From: Effrenium voratum
Lineage: Eukaryota > Sar > Dinophyceae > Suessiales > Symbiodiniaceae
DNA: 64,000 nt
Assembly (NCBI GenBank): GCA_963377175.1
Contig: CAUJNA010000510.1
Location: 62,001-126,000, forward strand
Direction of reading: 5' to 3'
Below are positions 39,500 through 49,631 of the stretch, in pieces. The notes beneath the pieces were generated by a model. That model ran no database searches, was not told where the DNA came from, and saw only the letters and a list, made by a program, of their open reading frames with translations. Both the position numbers and the translations under genes were made by a program. Numbering within the stretch: the first letter of the stretch is position 1; every line of letters begins with the position of its first letter.

Positions 39500-39735
39500 G
39501 GAATGTACTTCGCGTACTATTGTTGTACTTAAAAGTTGCGATTTTCCAGCCGGAGCTGCGGGAGTGTGCTCCGCGTACTACGTTTGTGCTTAAAAGTTGC
39601 GATTTTCCAGCCGGAGCTGCGGGAGCACGCTCCGCATACTACGTCTGTACTTAAAAGTTGCGATTTTCCAGCCGGAGCTGCACGCTCCGCATACTACGTC
39701 TGTACTTAAAAGTTGCGATTTTCCAGCCGGAGGCT
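39500..39735. repeat. About 60-bp repeat, four copies
   Basis: Units contain TACTTAAAAGTTGCGATTTT, CCAGCCGGAGCTG and CTCCGC.TACTACGT. Starts of the conserved part lie near 39,527, 39,588, 39,649 and 39,701. A fifth, isolated copy is at about 40,607-40,655 after the G-run, so the unit flanks a 0.9-kb interval. Confidence 0.85.
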
Positions 39736-40545
39736 GTGACTGGAGGCGGGCGGGGCTCGGCTCACCCTCACCTCCCGACTCCTGCACCACACCCAACAAC
39801 CAACACTCACTCACACAGCCAACTAATACAAAGAGCTCTACAGAGCTGCAGAAAGGCATCCTACTAGCTGAGTAAAGCCACCACCAAGTACCTCATTAGG
39901 GTAGAACAATAGCAAACTTTTGATAGAGCAAATGCACATGAAGTTTTCTAGTTCAGCAAGAAGAAATTGTTATTGATGATCGCCAATTGATTACTACGGA
40001 CTACCTCCACCAAACAGGCAATGGTCAGCAGCCTATATAATATTATCCGTCACCCACTAAAGCCAGCAATAAGAGAGAGTGCTTGTGGGGGGCCAGTCCC
40101 ATGGAGTTACCAGAAATTGTGTATTCATTGATGTTTCATGTTTTTGGGTGGCCATCTTGAAAACTGCCGCCCAAAAACATGAAATTTTTTATATATAATG
40201 AGTGAGCGCAGGTCAATTTCCCAAATGTTGGTGTCTAAAGCCATATATTGGGGGTGCCCCCGTCCCCACGGATGTTGAGGTGGATGTTCTCAGAGCAGAA
40301 GCTGTGGGCAAGACCTCTAAAGCTGACTTCATTAATTGGACGCCTCCGGAGCGGAGAGCCAGGAAGCTTCTTTGACCCTCTCAAGAAGAAGAAACTCAAG
40401 ACATGAACTATATAGGACGCTCTTGCTCCAAGGTGAGTTTTGCACCACATGCAAATAAAGAATGATTGTACATGTACAGTTGTTTCTTAGTATTGGTAGA
40501 TCACCTCCCAATCTCACCTCTCACCTTCAACCTGCCCTGAAAAGG
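39736..40545. other. Host DNA between two copies of the 60-bp repeat
   Basis: I see no gene. The interval includes a phrase TTTTTGGGTGGCC near 40,140 and the inverse-related GCCCAAAAACATG near 40,168, which form a small imperfect inverted repeat. Confidence 0.35.
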
Positions 40546-40547
40546 TC

Positions 40548-40606
40548 AGGCCCGTAGCCAGAGGGGGGTCGGGGGGTGGGGGGGGGGGGGGGGGGGGGGG
40601 GGCCGT
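40548..40606. other. hAT-like end motif and G-run
   Basis: The sequence CAGGCCCGTAGCCAGAGGGG at about 40,548 resembles the terminal motif of some hAT-type DNA transposons and is followed by a run of about 30 bases that is almost all G. No matching inverted end was found nearby, so this is only a possible transposon relic. Confidence 0.3.
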
Positions 40607-40778
40607 CCTACGTTTGTACTTAAAAGCTGCGATTTTCAAGTCGGAGCTGCCGCGGACCAGGGGGGAATCGAACCCGCGACCGCAGGATTGCGAAAGCAGG
40701 CGCGCAAACCACGACAACTTCCAAAGGCCACTTCGCGAGCAGCGAGCAACAAAATCGCACGGCGCCACAGCGAGAGCG

Positions 40779-41260
40779 CTTCGACACGCACGATCCCCGC
40801 AGAGGGTCGCGCGGGCGCCGCTAAAAACGCAAAAACAAACACGAGTTTTTGCACCTCGACACGCCGATCCCCGCAGAGGGTCGCGCGGGCACCGCACCAA
40901 AAAAAATAAAAGTCGAGATTTTGCACCTCAACCACGCCGATCCCCGCAGAGGGTCGCGCGGGCACTTCAAAAAGCGCAAAAAACCACGAGTTTTTGCACC
41001 TCGACCACGCCGATCCCCGCAGAGGGTCGCGCGGGCACCGCAAAAAACACAAAAACCGGAGTTTTTGCACCTCGACCACGCCGATCCCCGCAGAGGGTCG
41101 CGCGGGCACCGCAAAAAACGCAAAACACCTCGAGTTTTTGCACCTCGACCACGCCGATCTGCGCAGAGGGTCGCGCAGGCGTATCAAAAAACGTATTTTT
41201 TTAAAGAAAGAAAAGTCAAACATTTTGCACCTCGACCACGCCGATTCGCATTCCCGATCG
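40779..41260. repeat. About 70-bp minisatellite, seven copies
   Basis: Units contain the invariant core GATCCCCGCAGAGGGTCGCG followed by an A-rich spacer and TTTTTGCACCTCGACCACGCC. Spacing is 70-73 bp. The rightmost copies diverge (GATCTGCGC, then GATTCGCA). Open frames on both strands are by-products of the repeat. Confidence 0.9.
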
Positions 41261-41394
41261 TCGGCAACATCCCCACCCGCCGCCCAGAAAGAGATTCTTA
41301 ATACCGAGCTCTTTCTCTTTCTTTCCCGCGCGTTAAGTAATTAACCTAACTTACTTAACCTAGCTTACACAGCTGCTAACGCCGCGCCTCTACA

Positions 41395-41935
41395 CCTAGC
41401 TTAGCTTAGCTCTATGCACCTAGCTCTATGCACCTAGCTCTATTCGCTCTTTGCACTTGGCTCTGTGCACTTAGCTCTGTGCACTTGGCTCCTTGCACCT
41501 CGCTCTTTGCACTTCGCTCTGAGCGCTTGGCTCTATGCGCTTGGCTCTTTGCACTTGGCTCTGCGCAAGTAACTGTACGCGCTGGTGACTGTGTGCAAGT
41601 ATCTCCATGCTGGTGACTCTGTGCAAGTATCTCCATGCTGGTATCTCCATGCTGGTGACTCTGTGCAAGTATCTCCATGCTGGTAACTCTGTGCAAGCTA
41701 CTCTGTGCTAGTAACTCTGCGCGAGTGTCTCCATGCTGGTATCTCCATGCTGGTGACTCTGTGCAAGCTACTCTGCGCAAGTTGACCAAGAGCTCCTGGT
41801 ATTATCTCCATGCTGGTGACTCTGTGCAAGCTACTCTGCGCAAGTTGACCAAGAGCTCCTGGTATTATCTCCATGCTGGCGACTCTGTGCAAGCTACTCT
41901 GCGCAAGTTGACCAAGAGCTCCGCACGGAAGAACC
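41395..41935. repeat. Compound CTCTGTGCAAG / CTCCATGCTGG minisatellite
   Basis: Left part: 12-bp units CTCTATGCACCTAG and variants. Right part: CTCCATGCTGGTGACTCTGTG units, which end in three copies of a longer 63-bp unit containing GACCAAGAGCTCCTGGTATT. The GTGCAAG phrase links it to the minisatellite at 39.0-39.5 kb. Confidence 0.85.
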
Positions 41936-42323
41936 CTTCGCAATGCTTTCGGGAAAGAAACAAAAACGGAAAAACATCCAACATATATCCGCGCCCTTTT
42001 CCTTTGTTTACAACCCCAAGAAGTGCACCTGGAATATCCTCTTACAAACACAGACTGGTACCTGGAACCTTCACAAATGGGTCGTTTCCGTATAGCTTCC
42101 GCAGATGTGCTTGTCGCCTTGGCCGCCAAAAGAACGCCACATTCAATGGACAAGGTTTATTTTGCACCACTTAGTAGGTTATCCACGTCAACTAGCGTTT
42201 GGCGTGGCTTTGTTCATCCACAGGTATTGAGGATGGTGCGGCATGTTGCAATTGAAAGACTTGGGCCTGTGACCCACAAAAGTCGCGCACAGATTTTCTA
42301 ATTTCATCTTTCCAAGTTTCGGT

Positions 42324-43145
42324 GACCCGGAAGGAGGATCTTACCGCGAGGTCTTTGAGGTCTTTGACTCGCCTCGGCTGCCGCAGGCCTTCCAGCTGAG
42401 GCTCCGGCAGCTCCGCTCGGAGCTGCGCCTGGTGGAGGCCAGCGTGGAGGCGCGATGCCGGACAGCCAACTGGAGAACCAGCGGCTATCTTCAAAGGAAA
42501 ACCGTTTTTTTGTTGTTTTTCCTTGTTTGTTTGTTTTTTGTTCTTTTTCTATCTTTTTTTTTCTTTTTCTGGGGACTGTTTTTGAGACGTCAGGCGGTTT
42601 CCAAAAGGGGAGGCGCGTATTTTGTTGTTCCTTGGGTTGTTGTTTGGCCAAGAAGCGCCGTGGCTGCTGGCAAAAAAGAAAACCATACTGGACACAAGTT
42701 GCATCGTATTGTTTACAATTCTGTCTGTGTGTGTGAGAGTGTGTGTGTTTGTGTGTTTTTCATCCGCAAATTTGGAGACTCCACACCAGGGGTGGATTCT
42801 GAGCATTGGTTGCTTTTCTGAAACGGTGCATCTTCCGGCTAGGCGCTACAACAGAAGGAGAACTGGCTGTCTGGCGAGCTGGTCGGCGGCTTTTGGGCGG
42901 CTGGGCTCTGGCTGAGTAATTTCAAGGAGACTTTGCTGTCAGACTTGCAGTTGAGTCAGTCGCCAATTGACTTTTGCTGCTGCTCGGCAATGCATTCGAT
43001 GTGCGGACGCTGCGATGAGGCAAGGCGCTCAGCACGCAAGAGCAACTTGCCCTCTGTGGACGACTTTCTGGAAGGCAGCTGTTTTCTGTGCATTCGTAGC
43101 TCCGTTTTCGGGGTTTTGCCGATCTCACCGTGCCTCAAACCTTGA
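42324..43145 (+). CDS. Candidate exons of a helical protein
   Basis: One piece at 42,324-42,470 reads through without a stop in a Leu/Arg/Glu-rich frame (REVFEVFDSPRLPQAF, then RLRQLRSELRLVEASVEARC). A second at about 42,842-42,960 contains LQQKENWLSGELVGG. They are separated by T-rich DNA typical of an intron. The family is unknown, and coding status rests only on composition and open frame. Confidence 0.3.
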
Positions 43146-44200
43146 TATGTTGAGTGAGACTCAGCTTGCGCAGTGGACAGTGCGAAGGACGTGCAGGCTC
43201 CGAGGGCCCCAGGATGTTCGAATTGGAGGACGGCGAGGCACCGGTTTGGCCCTGGATGAGAAGCCATGTCCAGAGTTGGTTGGCAAAGCAAATCTAACAA
43301 CCGTCCAGTTCTCGCACGGCTCACCAAACCAACAAAGATGTTGATGTGCCAGAAGCTTGGCACAGGCCGACCTGTCGTGCCAAGAACACGACGACTGGGA
43401 GACCATGCTGGACACCCTTGGCGTCGCGAGGCCTAGGGTTTCAGAAAGAATAGGCCTCGGCTCAAGCCATGTCCATTCTCAAGAATTTTAATTCAGCGCC
43501 TGTCAAAGATGGCCACGCACATGGCCGCCTTTGATTGTTGCACCCATCAGAGTTTGCAATACCAATGGAGTTAGGATGCTTGTGGTAGGCCGAGTCTGCT
43601 GATTTTTTCTTTTTTGATCGGCTAGTGGAGCGCATGAAGTGTGGCGGTAAATATCAACGAAAAGAGGCATGGACCGAAACGTAGGTGCGGCTACTGCGGC
43701 CTGCGGCTGCCCCTGGACGCCTTTCCGCCACGGTTCTCCGCTGCCAGTTTCTTGCCGGGAGGCCCTGATTTCCCAATGCCCACGCAGCCTGAAATGGCCG
43801 CAAAAAATGCCAGATGGCCGTCATCGAGCAGCACTCGAAGGAGTGTGCAGTGACCAGCCCCACCAACAAAGCGGCGTGTGCCGTCCCACGTTTGGCAAAG
43901 CGCATTCAGACGGTGAACAGATGGCACAGCCAGCGAGACGGTTGCAGGTGCTTCTCCAAGAGACCGCGCTGACTTCATGATGGGGCGGTGTAGTTCTTGT
44001 CCTTGCCTTAGACCCACTTGACACTGGCCACAGCACAAGTCCTGAGGTGGCGATGCTGTGCCGCTCGCCGTGGATTCCATGGAGTCGGGATCCCAATGTG
44101 CGGAATGCCATGCAGCGGTTGGACGCGGTTGGGAGCTGGAGCAGCAACGAGGATCGTGTTTACACATAGGACATATTCATTGCTAAGGCAACATATTTGC
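43146..44200. other. Last host-like segment, nothing recognised
   Basis: GC-rich DNA like the rest of the left part. A short open piece at about 43,678-43,735 has a CGYCG motif but is otherwise unidentified. Composition changes abruptly at the end of this segment. Confidence 0.4.
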
Positions 44201-44229
44201 AACACAGAACAAACATATAAATTGATAAC

Positions 44230-45300
44230 AATCCAGATTTAATATGATCGATACATATATATATATATATAAATGTATATATATATATAATAAATTGATA
44301 ATAGAAGTTGAATTAATTCTTGGTTATTATTGAATTAGTTTTTTGAAAAAATGGGTTAATAAGTATTGTTTGTGATTATATATGCTATTTCTGTATTTTT
44401 GGTGGGAAGGAGAAAACATATTTAAAATTGAATATATACATACATATATATATATATATTTGTTTGGTGTTTTTTTTTACATTTTTTTTAATTTAGGATG
44501 TGTTATTTAAACAAATATATATATTGAATATTGTATGTTATGTATATATAGTGAATATAAATAGATATATGGTAGTGATTTTTGTTTGAGGGATTTGTAA
44601 TAGAATTATGATGGATATATGTTATAGATTGTATTATATATTTTTGTAATATTAATTGGTTTATTATATAGTATTTTGTTATATATATATATGTTGTTAT
44701 TGATTTTTTATTTTGTATTGTTATTATATATTTTAGATGATGATTTTTTGTTTTTGTCGTAGTTTGGTTTGTGTTGAATAGTATTAAGTTGATTTATGGA
44801 GATATTTTGTATATTGAATTTTGTTTTGTTTTATTATAGATTGTGTTATAGGTTTAATTTTAGTTTGGGTTAGCGATTTTGTTTTTTGTTGTAATTTGGT
44901 TTGTGTTGAATAGAATTATGGAGATATGTTTTGTATGTTATGGATGCGTGTTTTATGTGTTATGGGTTGTGTTATATTATTATAAGTAATGTTATATAAT
45001 TATTATATATTATAGATTTAATTTTAATTCGGATTGATAAAATATTTTGTTTTTTGTTATATTTTTTTAATATTTTATTTATTAGGTGTTTTTTGTTATA
45101 TATTTGTATAATAGGGACTTCCGTTATAGATATGTGTAATAAGGGGTTATAGATTCTTAAAAAAAATATGGTTTATATAAATATAAAAAATAGTATAATT
45201 TAAATTTGTGGTACGGATTTGTAGAAATTGGTTTTTAGAATTATGTTGAATTAATTATAATATTTAAAAAAAATAGGAAATTGATAATTTTGTAATTTAT
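44230..45300. other. AT-rich, C-depleted left arm without genes
   Basis: There is no open frame of note on either strand. The + strand is almost free of C: I count only two C in the 300 bases 44,581-44,880, against many G. Several TA runs occur (44,255-44,289, 44,440-44,460, 44,515-44,522). A motif-like inverted copy of the early-promoter sequence lies just to the right (45,312-45,334), pointing into this arm, which may once have held a gene. Confidence 0.6.
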
Positions 45301-45311
45301 ATATTCTTCAA

Positions 45312-45334
45312 GGGCCTCTTTAAGAGGGGTTGCC
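45312..45334 (-). promoter_or_regulatory. Partial copy of the element's early-promoter-like motif
   Basis: On the minus strand this reads GGCAACCCCT followed directly by CTTAAAGA, the two halves of the motif found before the polymerase gene (60,738-60,766) but with the spacer between them removed. It points towards the gene-free left arm and may be a relic of a lost gene's promoter. The CCTCTTTAAGAGG part is also a short palindrome. Confidence 0.4.
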
Positions 45335-45360
45335 TTAGATTTGAGGAATTATGATCGAAT

Positions 45361-45480
45361 CTAATATTAAGCTTTATTAAATTTTATTAAGTTTTATTAA
45401 ACCTTATTAAGGTTTATTAAGGTTTAATAAAGCTTAATAATGTTTAATAACGTTTAATAACGCTTAATAACACTTAATAA
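45361..45480. repeat. 12 x 10-bp repeat that switches orientation midway
   Basis: Twelve consecutive 10-bp units without gaps. Units 1-6 (45,361-45,420) end in ATTAA (mostly NNTTTATTAA); units 7-12 (45,421-45,480) end in AATAA (mostly NNTTTAATAA). The core TTTATTAA is the reverse complement of TTAATAAA, so the array is a quasi-palindrome around 45,420. The first two bases of each unit vary while the rest is nearly fixed. The 10-bp spacing is close to one helical turn, as in arrays of protein-binding sites at replication origins or element ends. Confidence 0.85.
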
Positions 45481-45499
45481 TTTGTTATTTAGATGAAAA

Positions 45500-45790
45500 T
45501 GCTCAAAACGGATATGTTCTCTCTTATTTTCAACAATCCTGCAAATCCGTTATTTCGAAAGACATCTAGCCTAGAACATATGCCCCAGGATTGTAGTCAA
45601 AATACTATACTTCGAAAAGGGACCAAAATATTGTTTCTTTTTGAGAAGTAAAAGGGATGGTTGCCTGTTCTGTTTTTTATTTCAATTTAACACGTGTACC
45701 ACCTTATCCGTTTTTAAAAGGCTGATTTTGGGGGCATGAAATAACGATATGGATGTGGTAACGAATTGATGATTTGGTCCCCTGTCTCGT
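45500..45790. other. Interlocked inverted repeats, no ORF
   Basis: Several exact inverted pairs interleave: AACGGAT 45,507-45,513 with ATCCGTT 45,545-45,551; ATATGTTCT 45,512-45,520 with AGAACATAT 45,573-45,581; CAATCCTG 45,534-45,541 with CAGGATTG 45,586-45,593; and GGGACCAAA 45,619-45,627 with TTTGGTCCC 45,773-45,781. TATCCGTT recurs at about 45,704. The order gives a pseudoknot-like arrangement. The stretch is less AT-rich than its surroundings and has no coding frame, so it may be an origin, an end structure or a structured RNA. Confidence 0.6.
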
Positions 45791-45969
45791 TCCAGATTTC
45801 AATTTTTAGTTTTATTGATTGAAAGAGGATAGGATTTTTTATGGTTTCATGGGTTGGCTTTTGGGAGGTTGTTGTGGTTTGTTATTTAATGAAATATTTA
45901 TAGATTAAAAATTCACTATAATTATAATATATAAGAATATAAATGATATAATTATGGTTTAATTATGAA

Positions 45970-46595
45970 CTATATAGGTTCATCAACAATTAGTTTAAAC
46001 CTTATAATTTGTATTCCTTCAAAATTCATTCTATTTCTTTCATCATCAATACAACTGTATATTTTTTGATGCGCCGCTCTCATTACATCGGCTATATTAT
46101 CTATGGTTATATTATCTACAACATCATCACTATGAAAATGAAAACTAAAAGTGTTAAAATGATTATCTTCATAATAATTGAAATGATAAAACCTTACAAA
46201 CATATATTTTCTTCAACTATTATCACTGCTTCATAACCGTTATCGGTTTCAATGTCATCTAACAAACAATCTAAGTTTTCATTTTCATTAAAAACTATAT
46301 CTTCGATGTTTTTAATGCTTAAAGGTATATTTCTTGAAATGTAATACTCAATTACGTATCTCTTTATATCATCGCCATCTTCAACAGTATAGCGCTTTGT
46401 CTTTCTTTTTGTTTCTGTTCTGCGTATTTTATATCGTTGTTGTATTCTCTTTAATATCTTAATATGATTATGTTTTATTTTCAAACATTCAGGCCCCCCT
46501 AATTTATATGAAATGATACCTTTTAATACATCAGCAGGTAAGCTAGCACAATTCTCAAACATAAAACTATTCTCTGACATTTTACCCTTACTCAT
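45970..46595 (-). pseudogene. Unidentified accessory gene, F-box-like start, frameshifted
   Basis: Two open frames, 46,595-46,194 (133 codons) and 46,203-45,970 (77 codons), overlap by 10 bases and together look like one protein of about 210 residues. The first ends shortly after AVIIVEEN, and the second continues with a compatible beta-rich, acidic sequence. Residues 17-50 contain SLPADVLKGIISYKLGG followed by LKIKHN, a pattern that recalls an F-box-like LPxDV...IxxY motif. A similar phrase occurs in the broken gene at 51,026. The gene has the ACTACTTAAAGA motif 27 nt before its ATG. Two overlapping genes instead of one frameshifted gene remain possible. Function unknown. Confidence 0.55.
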
Positions 46596-46622
46596 TTTTC
46601 TCTTAATATATAAGGCTTTTTC

Positions 46623-46650
46623 TCTTTAAGTAGTTTTGGCTAGGGGTCGC
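46623..46650 (-). promoter_or_regulatory. Early-promoter-like motif before 46,595 gene
   Basis: Reads on the minus strand as GCGACCCCTAGCC then AAAACTACTTAAAGA. It matches the polymerase upstream motif at 60,738-60,766 over nearly its full length. Its edge is 27 nt from the ATG at 46,595. Confidence 0.65.
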
Positions 46651-46760
46651 TGGTTGACCAATCTGAGTTTCAGGTTTAATTTAATTGTCTTAACCTTCTT
46701 GTTAGATTATAAAAACAATGTTTAATCATATTATAAGAGAATAATATTAATAAACAAAAA

Positions 46761-47424
46761 TTAATTTAACCCGTACTCAATCTCACCAGCGATACAACCA
46801 ATATAACAACTCATACTATACTCGCAACAATAATGCCCGTATCCTTTTATTAATTGGTCTATGTAAATGTCAATTAATTCACTAAGAATATATCTCATAT
46901 AATAATTGTTATTTCTATATGACCACCAACTGTTTAGGTTTGGAAAACTAAACCCACAACGTTTAAAATTTTTTAAATCTTCAATGTCAAGACATTTTCT
47001 TAAAATGATACAAATTTCATTTTCATTATTCTTACAATATGATTTTAATGCTTGATAATACATTTTTTCTATTTTTAAACCGTTCTTTAACTTCTTGTAT
47101 ATCAATCACTCGGTTAATGTGTTTTCTGTAATGTCTTATTTTTATACTATATGGGTTTTCTGCTAGTAATATAATAACATTATTTTGCATTAGCTTAATA
47201 ACTTGTAATTGAAGTTCTGCTTTTTCCAGTCCTTCTTCAGGAATGTCTTTATCTCTCATAAAATGTTCTTCTTCATCCATCAAACACCAGCAATCAAAAC
47301 ATGTTACTCTAATATAGCCACCTATAAGATTACAAACATTAACAGGTAAAATATTAGCTAGTGCTACGACAGACTTACATTTTTTATTTTTACAAGGACA
47401 ATTATCATAATTAAATAGTGTCAT
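46761..47424 (-). pseudogene. Unidentified accessory gene, frameshifted
   Basis: Frame 47,424-47,032 (130 codons) and frame 47,105-46,761 (114 codons) overlap by 74 bases in different phases. The switch lies in an A-rich run (near 47,060-47,075), so one gene of about 210 residues with a single frameshift is the simplest reading. The N-terminus has clustered cysteines (CPCKNKKC, then CFDCWC), perhaps metal-binding, and ANILPVNVCNLIGGYI, again reminiscent of an F-box-like motif. The C-terminus is Tyr/Cys-rich. The ACTACTTAAAGA motif is 29 nt before the ATG. Function unknown. Confidence 0.55.
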
Positions 47425-47453
47425 TTTTTCTCTTATTATATTATATCCATTTT

Positions 47454-47468
47454 TCTTTAAGTAGTTTT
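47454..47468 (-). promoter_or_regulatory. Early-promoter-like motif before 47,424 gene
   Basis: Minus strand reads AAAACTACTTAAAGA, identical to the core of the motif before the polymerase gene. It is followed by a TATAATATAATAAGAG stretch that resembles TATATTAAGAG before the 46,595 gene. Confidence 0.65.
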
Positions 47469-47525
47469 ATTTTATGTTAAGGGGTGAAGTTTATATTGAA
47501 AAATATTTTCTCATAATTTAATATA

Positions 47526-48421
47526 ATGGCGAGATTAACAAAAGACCAAATAATCAGTAACATCTATTATGATTTAGACGATGGTTTCGGAAGCACACAA
47601 GCAACACACAAGAAGGCAAAGGAAGAAAATCCAACAATAACATTAGACGATGTAAAGTCTTTCTTAAAGAAACAACTAAATAAACAAATCAAAAATTATA
47701 GAGGCACTAATTCCTATACCGCTCCATGCATATGTCACCTTTAGCTAAAGACAAGAATGTTCCACAGTATGCTTTAGTCGTCGTTGATATCTTCAGTAAA
47801 TTAGCAGATGTAATTCCGATGGAGGAAAGAGACGGAGAGCACGTTTTGAAGGCGCTTAGAGCAAGTTTTAAAAAGATGGGTTACCCGATGTCTGTGTATT
47901 CTGATGATGATGGAGCGTTTGTAACCAAAAACCAAGTTCAGGATTTCTTCAACAGCGAAGGTATCAAACACATAATAACGAAGACACACGCAAATGTAGC
48001 CGAACGCTTTATTCGGACAATGAAAAACAAAATTCATGATAGAGCTAGGCTTAATAATATGAAATGGATCGATGCCTTAACACCAGCATTGAAACAGTAC
48101 AACAGCACATTACACTCGTTAACAAGGATGACACCAACCGAAGCACACAAGGACAACAATGAAATAAATGCAAAGGTCAATCTGAAACTACGAGAAAAGA
48201 ACAAAAGAAAGTATCCCAGAATATAAGAGAACGATAAGATAAAAGTGTTTTAAAAGAAAAGGGGCAATTACACCGACATAAAAGAGTATAACTCTAAATG
48301 GTCTAATAAAATATTCAATGTTGATAAAATTGAATATGATATTATGGGTAATAAAACTTACAGAGCAGCAGGAATAAACAAACCACTTCTGAGACACGAA
48401 ATTTTGTTAGTTAATGATTAA
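47526..48421 (+). pseudogene. Polinton-type integrase (rve), broken
   Basis: Retroviral-type DDE integrase that would insert the element into host DNA. The N-terminal helical part is open at 47,526-47,744. At about 47,725 the frame changes just after YRGTNSYTAP, and the short segment that normally follows, with the first catalytic Asp, is missing. The core resumes in another frame (47,726-48,226) with the second acidic residue in VYSDDDGAF and the glutamate in NVAERFIRTMK. In the same frame TAA codons stand at 48,224 and 48,251, after which the C-terminal chromo/SH3-like region (NYTDIKEYNSKWS to KPLLRHEILL) reads on to 48,421. A deletion plus frameshift and two stops make it inactive. It ends tail-to-tail with the gene at 48,418. 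Confidence 0.85.
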
Positions 48422-48690
48422 ACATATTTCTTGGTATCTTCAATATACTTGACTTGGTAGAAATCCAGACTTGATTGTTTAGGTTCTTTAATAGCTTTTT
48501 TATTAAGTTTTTTAATATATACATTTCGTTTATTCTTGTATTTAGTGCTCTCTCTATCAACTTCTTTTGGTTGGTAATTATTAGTATTATTGCAAGCTGG
48601 TTTCTTTATACTTTCTAATAGTTAATAAATACGTTTATTTTGTTCCATTATTTCATCAATTTTCAAAATTAGTTTATCCATACCTTCCAT
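48418..48690 (-). pseudogene. Small unidentified gene with one in-frame stop
   Basis: A 91-codon frame from ATG 48,690 to the stop at 48,418, interrupted only by TAA at 48,624-48,622 (codon 23, after NKRIY). It is Lys-rich, helical at the start and unlike any family I know. Its stop codon overlaps the integrase stop on the other strand, so the two genes converge without a gap. Confidence 0.5.
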
Positions 48691-48731
48691 ATATACTATA
48701 TTATAAAACTAAAGTTTTAAAACTAAATATT

Positions 48732-49040
48732 TTAATTTCGAAGGTCTTTGTTACTTAAATGTTTAAATTCTTCGCCTTCTATCATAAGTCTAACAATGTT
48801 ATCTAAATCTTTTTGAGTATGTCCACATACTAACGCTTTGTCTAGATATAAATATTCATAGCTAAGACCAACACTAAGTAATAAAAGGTTATATTTTTTA
48901 GTTTGAGTACGAGTTAAGACTATTTTACATCCACACTTACAAATATAATAACTAACACCATTATAATTATTGTCTCCAATTTGTTTATCTAATTCAAGTG
49001 CACCAAAATGTAAATGTGTTAAACTTGAAAATTCAATCAT
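48732..49040 (-). CDS. Small CxCxC...CxH zinc-binding protein
   Basis: Intact 102-codon frame. YICKCGCKIVLTRTQ near residue 33 and LVCGHTQKDLDNIV near residue 70 provide Cys and His ligands for a zinc site. The same layout, CQCGC then CNHSQLDLDEIV, is found in the protein at 54,953-55,279, so the two are paralogues or a recurring domain. Role unknown; such small zinc proteins in viral elements often act in regulation or assembly. Confidence 0.6.
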   Translation of the reverse strand: MIEFSSLTHLHFGALELDKQIGDNNYNGVSYYICKCGCKIVLTRTQTKKYNLLLLSVGLSYEYLYLDKALVCGHTQKDLDNIVRLMIEGEEFKHLSNKDLRN

Positions 49041-49108
49041 ATACTATATTATTCAACTATACTTTTAAAACTAAATGTTTAAATTATGTTAATTCTACTC
49101 TTTAAATA

Positions 49109-49631
49109 CTAATTTTTCATCATTTCTTTAATAGTTTCCTGTGTTTCGTTATCACCATGTTCCGAGAGTGCTGCATCCTTACCCCATTTAAAAATTATAT
49201 TATGAACATCTGTTTCTAAGTTGATACTGTCTTTAGTTTTATCAATATTCATTTTCTTATCATTTTTACTAATTTTAAAACTTGTTGGAATACACGAACA
49301 TTTACAATTTCCTTTCTTTTGTATTTGTAATTCATTCTTAAATTCTAACATTCTTTTACATGTAGGACAAACAACCTCAATAACTAATATTTCATTAACA
49401 ATTTTTTCATTAGTTAATGAAACACTTAAACCTGTTTTATTCTTTTTGTTTTTCTTTTTTGGTATTTATATTAATATTTACATTTTTATTTTTGAAATAT
49501 TGTATTCCTAACTTAATTAATTCTAATAAATAATAACAACATTTCTTAATTTTATTATCGGTTATAACAACATCTTCTTTTTGTTGTACTTCATTTATTA
49601 TATCAATATAATCTGTATAATTCCTTTTCAT
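49109..49631 (-). pseudogene. Small zinc-ribbon-like gene, frameshifted
   Basis: The N-terminal frame starts at ATG 49,631 (MKRNYTDYIDIINEV) and runs into an A-rich run around 49,440-49,460. The downstream frame, open without ATG from there and with a first ATG at 49,351, continues through VVCPTCKRMLEFKNELQ and CKCSC to 49,109. The pair of Cys clusters suggests a zinc ribbon. One shift in the homopolymer splits a gene of about 170 codons. Function unknown. Confidence 0.5.

Noticed and set aside
40651..40725. Minus-strand tRNA-like sequence with a GGTTCGATTCC T-arm
   Set aside because: The T-loop and 3' acceptor side look tRNA-like, but no matching 5' acceptor strand or good anticodon stem can be found; at most a tRNA-derived relic.
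40779..41260. Regularly spaced 70-bp repeat as a possible CRISPR array
   Set aside because: The intervals between the conserved cores are similar to each other rather than unique, the host is eukaryotic and no cas genes are present; it is a minisatellite.
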